A stretch of 25,948 bases of DNA, from contig CAZIXA010000028.1 of assembly GCA_964543295.1 (NCBI GenBank), positions 1 to 25,948 of the forward strand, written 5' to 3'. The stretch comes from AE-B3B sp964543295 (lineage in GTDB: Bacteria > Aerophobota > Aerophobia > Aerophobales > AE-B3A). The position numbers and the translations under genes were made by a program. Below are positions 24,309-25,948 of the stretch, in pieces (within the stretch, counting starts at the first letter, position 1; every line of letters begins with the position of its first letter). The notes under the pieces are model-generated. The model was not told the origin of the DNA. It ran no database searches and saw only the letters and a program-made list of their open reading frames with translations.

Positions 24309-24375
24309 CTTTTCCTCCTTTTCAAAACCTCTTCACAAGGCATTCTTAATTTAATAGTGTAGGAATTTCCTTTTT

Positions 24376-24403
24376 GGACACAGATCTGCGAAAATCTGCG
24401 TCC
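24376..24403. repeat. Inverted-repeat hairpin downstream of the amidohydrolase
   Basis: GGACACAGAT (24376-24385) and ATCTGCGTCC (24394-24403) pair over ten positions with one G-T wobble; the core ATCTGCG also occurs twice in direct orientation (24384-24390, 24394-24400). It begins 4 nt past the amidohydrolase stop codon. With no U-run on the leftward strand, a repeat element or mRNA-stabilising hairpin is likelier than a terminator. Confidence 0.5.
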
Positions 24404-24406
24404 TAA

Positions 24407-25183
24407 TTAACTTGTTTCCAACTTTAATATTTGCATGGCTGTTTCGCCAAATATCTTATTTTGAGTGGCTTTGTCTAGCCTTAAAGCTTCCAGTACCTGT
24501 CGGTAATTAGCTATTACCTTCTCAATCTGGCTAAAATGGACATCTGAGCCAAAAACTATTTTCTCCCAGGCGCTTCCCCACCAGAAGTAATTTTGAAAAA
24601 ACTCGGGAGTTTTTCTTATCCAGCCAGGAATTGATCCGGTGATATCAAAATAAACATTAGGATTAAACCTGAGTACATTTGCCGCTTCTCTAAACCAGGG
24701 ACCACCAAGATGAGCGCCAATTAAGGTAAGACGAGGAAAGGCTCTGGCAATTGTATCCAGATAAATGGGACGCATCCTCTCACAGGAAATATCATAAAAT
24801 TTATCTTCAGCCGTCCGCTTAACCATTCCAGTATGAAAGAGAATAGGCATACCGTGTTTCTCGGCCTGTGTATAATAAGGATAAAACTCCTTATCGTCGT
24901 AATTTTTGGTCGGATTAATCACCTTCAAGCCACGAAATCCTGCCTGATAAAGTTCATTGATCTTTTCTACTGAGTCTTTCCCTAATCTTAGATGACCAAA
25001 TCCAATTATAAGGTGCGGATATTTCAGAAAAGCCTCTTTTACTTCCTCGTTGCCCAGCTCATCATAAAGCCTACCAAGTCCATTGAGACATATCTTACTT
25101 ACTCCCAGTCGCTGTGCCTTCCTTACCAGATTTTCCAGATATCCTTCCTCCTTCAAAAGATGACAATGTAGATCAACTATCAT
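24407..25183 (-). CDS. Amidohydrolase-family metal-dependent TIM-barrel hydrolase
   Basis: 258-aa protein of the amidohydrolase (family 2, PF04909-like) type. Metal ligands are HxH in DLHCHL (H6, H8), a His in LFHTG, a His in GAHLGG, and the Asp in FGSDVH, the classical set for a hydrolase or decarboxylase. It starts at ATG 25183, overlapping the end of the HAD gene by 11 nt (25173-25183), so both are translationally coupled. Many relatives act on aromatic or lactone substrates; the reaction here is unknown. Confidence 0.86.
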   Translation of the reverse strand: MIVDLHCHLLKEEGYLENLVRKAQRLGVSKICLNGLGRLYDELGNEEVKEAFLKYPHLIIGFGHLRLGKDSVEKINELYQAGFRGLKVINPTKNYDDKEFYPYYTQAEKHGMPILFHTGMVKRTAEDKFYDISCERMRPIYLDTIARAFPRLTLIGAHLGGPWFREAANVLRFNPNVYFDITGSIPGWIRKTPEFFQNYFWWGSAWEKIVFGSDVHFSQIEKVIANYRQVLEALRLDKATQNKIFGETAMQILKLETS

Positions 25184-25853
25184 TGTCCCATTTCCTTTCT
25201 GGATCCTCCGCTTGAAATCCTATTCGCCAAATTTGCCGGAGTTGGTATGGCAGAGTAATTGATAAATCCTTTTCTAAAATTTCAGCTGTTCTGAAAAGAA
25301 TTCCCTTTATACCTAATTCTTTAGCGGCTCTAACATTTTCTTTTTGATCATCGATAAATATAGTTTCCGTAGGTTTACACCCTTCAGATTCCATAATATA
25401 GTTAAAAAACTTTGACTCGGGTTTCGCAAAACCTATTTTGCATGAAGCATATACAGCGTCAAAGATATGATAATATTTTCTTTTCTTTTGAATTAAATAA
25501 TGAGATTCGATTGTGTTCGTTCCTGCTACAATTCTTATAAATTTCTTCAATCTTGATATCAAATTTACACACCTTTGATTTAAGACAGGTTTGAAAAATC
25601 TTGACCACAAATCGTCCTCAATCTCAAAGCCGCAATCTCTGGAAAATCTTTTCCAAAATTGACGAGAATCCATTTTTCCAATCATTAAAAGATGTAGATT
25701 CTCTCTTCCAATGGATAGAAATTTATCCGGCTGCAATTTTAAAGCTTTTGATATATCAATCAAGACATCAAATCCTCGCTTAATTACGACACCTCCCATA
25801 TCAAATATACAAAGCTTTGTTTTACTTTCTATTTTCTCTCTGGGTAACGTCAT
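25173..25853 (-). CDS. HAD-superfamily hydrolase
   Basis: 226-aa HAD phosphatase-like protein. Motif I is CIFDMGGVV (D18), in the variant with Gly at the place of the second Asp (DxG rather than DxD), as seen in the haloacid-dehalogenase/epoxide-hydrolase-like and related groups. Motif III/IV are represented by GFAKPESKFF (Lys) and IFIDDQKENV (Asp pair). The substrate is unknown. The gene starts at ATG 25853 with a purine-rich AAGGACTGAA upstream, and overlaps the amidohydrolase by 11 nt, forming a two-gene unit. Confidence 0.85.
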   Translation of the reverse strand: MTLPREKIESKTKLCIFDMGGVVIKRGFDVLIDISKALKLQPDKFLSIGRENLHLLMIGKMDSRQFWKRFSRDCGFEIEDDLWSRFFKPVLNQRCVNLISRLKKFIRIVAGTNTIESHYLIQKKRKYYHIFDAVYASCKIGFAKPESKFFNYIMESEGCKPTETIFIDDQKENVRAAKELGIKGILFRTAEILEKDLSITLPYQLRQIWRIGFQAEDPERKWDNDS

Positions 25854-25902
25854 TAGATTCAGTCCTTCATGCCAGAAATAGTTAAACCACCAACAAGATA
25901 CT

Positions 25903-25948
25903 CGAGGGGGGAAATATCCCCCCTCGACGGCTCGATCGGCAAAGCCGA
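25903..25948. repeat. Tandem hairpins at the window end
   Basis: TCGAGGGGG (25903-25911) pairs perfectly with CCCCCTCGA (25919-25927) around a 7-nt loop. A second hairpin TCGGC/GCCGA with an AAA loop follows at 25936-25948, cut by the window edge. Similar in design to the compound hairpins at 13143-13197 but with a different sequence. It lies upstream of the leftward HAD gene. Confidence 0.5.

Noticed and set aside
24376..24403. Intrinsic terminator for the leftward amidohydrolase
   Set aside because: The stem is good but no U-run follows on the transcribed strand; kept only as a repeat/hairpin.
1..25948. CRISPR array
   Set aside because: No evenly spaced repeats with unique spacers were seen; all repeats found are isolated palindromes.

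Overview
The window reads as an AT-leaning bacterial chromosome segment. The best guess is an anaerobic, diderm-like, probably uncultured lineage. The supports are a complete tetrahydrofolate C1 set (FolE, formate-THF ligase, FolD), a non-pyrrolysine MttB-family methyltransferase, 2x[4Fe-4S] DUF362 proteins, an 'alternative GlmU' protein, and a solute-binding protein with a plain (non-lipoprotein) signal peptide. The phylum is inference only; candidate phyla rich in MttB homologues and sugar importers would fit.

Layout. 1-63: first codons of a leftward gene running off the window. 473-3805: CUT1-type sugar importer (binding protein and two permeases, no ATPase). 3991-6820: decayed IS1634-type insertion sequence with a leftward IS630-family element inserted in its transposase gene. 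The IS630 ends and TA target duplication can be placed because removing the insert restores the host reading frame. 6848-7103: IS91-like relic. 7271-15067: degradation island with a zinc polyol-type dehydrogenase, a broken GHL6/trimerisation-type glycosidase, an intact MttB homologue, a broken DUF362 gene and an intact fucose/arabinose-isomerase-like protein. 15068-16011: graveyard with an IS3-type relic, a 24-nt tRNA-Asn 3' end, and a perfect sigma-70 consensus promoter in front of an internally deleted nucleotidyltransferase gene. 16012-18168: aldo/keto reductase and an intact leftward DUF362 ferredoxin protein. 18356-21673: folE-fhs-folD from a near-perfect sigma-70 promoter. 21704-25853: leftward holA, a Gfo/Idh/MocA relic, alternative glmU, an amidohydrolase and a HAD hydrolase.

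How it fits together. The left half looks like a sugar or polyol acquisition and oxidation locus (importer, dehydrogenase, glycosidase, isomerase, aldo/keto reductase) that is eroding. The right half is housekeeping. MttB-type enzymes normally feed methyl groups through a corrinoid protein to THF, so the fhs/folD operon is a plausible metabolic sink, but no corrinoid protein or reactivase is visible here.

I found no convincing undescribed defence, secretion or biosynthetic system. The most informative signals are the nested insertion sequences, the tRNA fragment suggesting an old integration site, the clustered gene decay and the collapsed nucleotidyltransferase behind an ideal promoter. Much of the decay is single-base homopolymer change, so read quality should be ruled out, although nonsense substitutions and large deletions argue for real pseudogenes.
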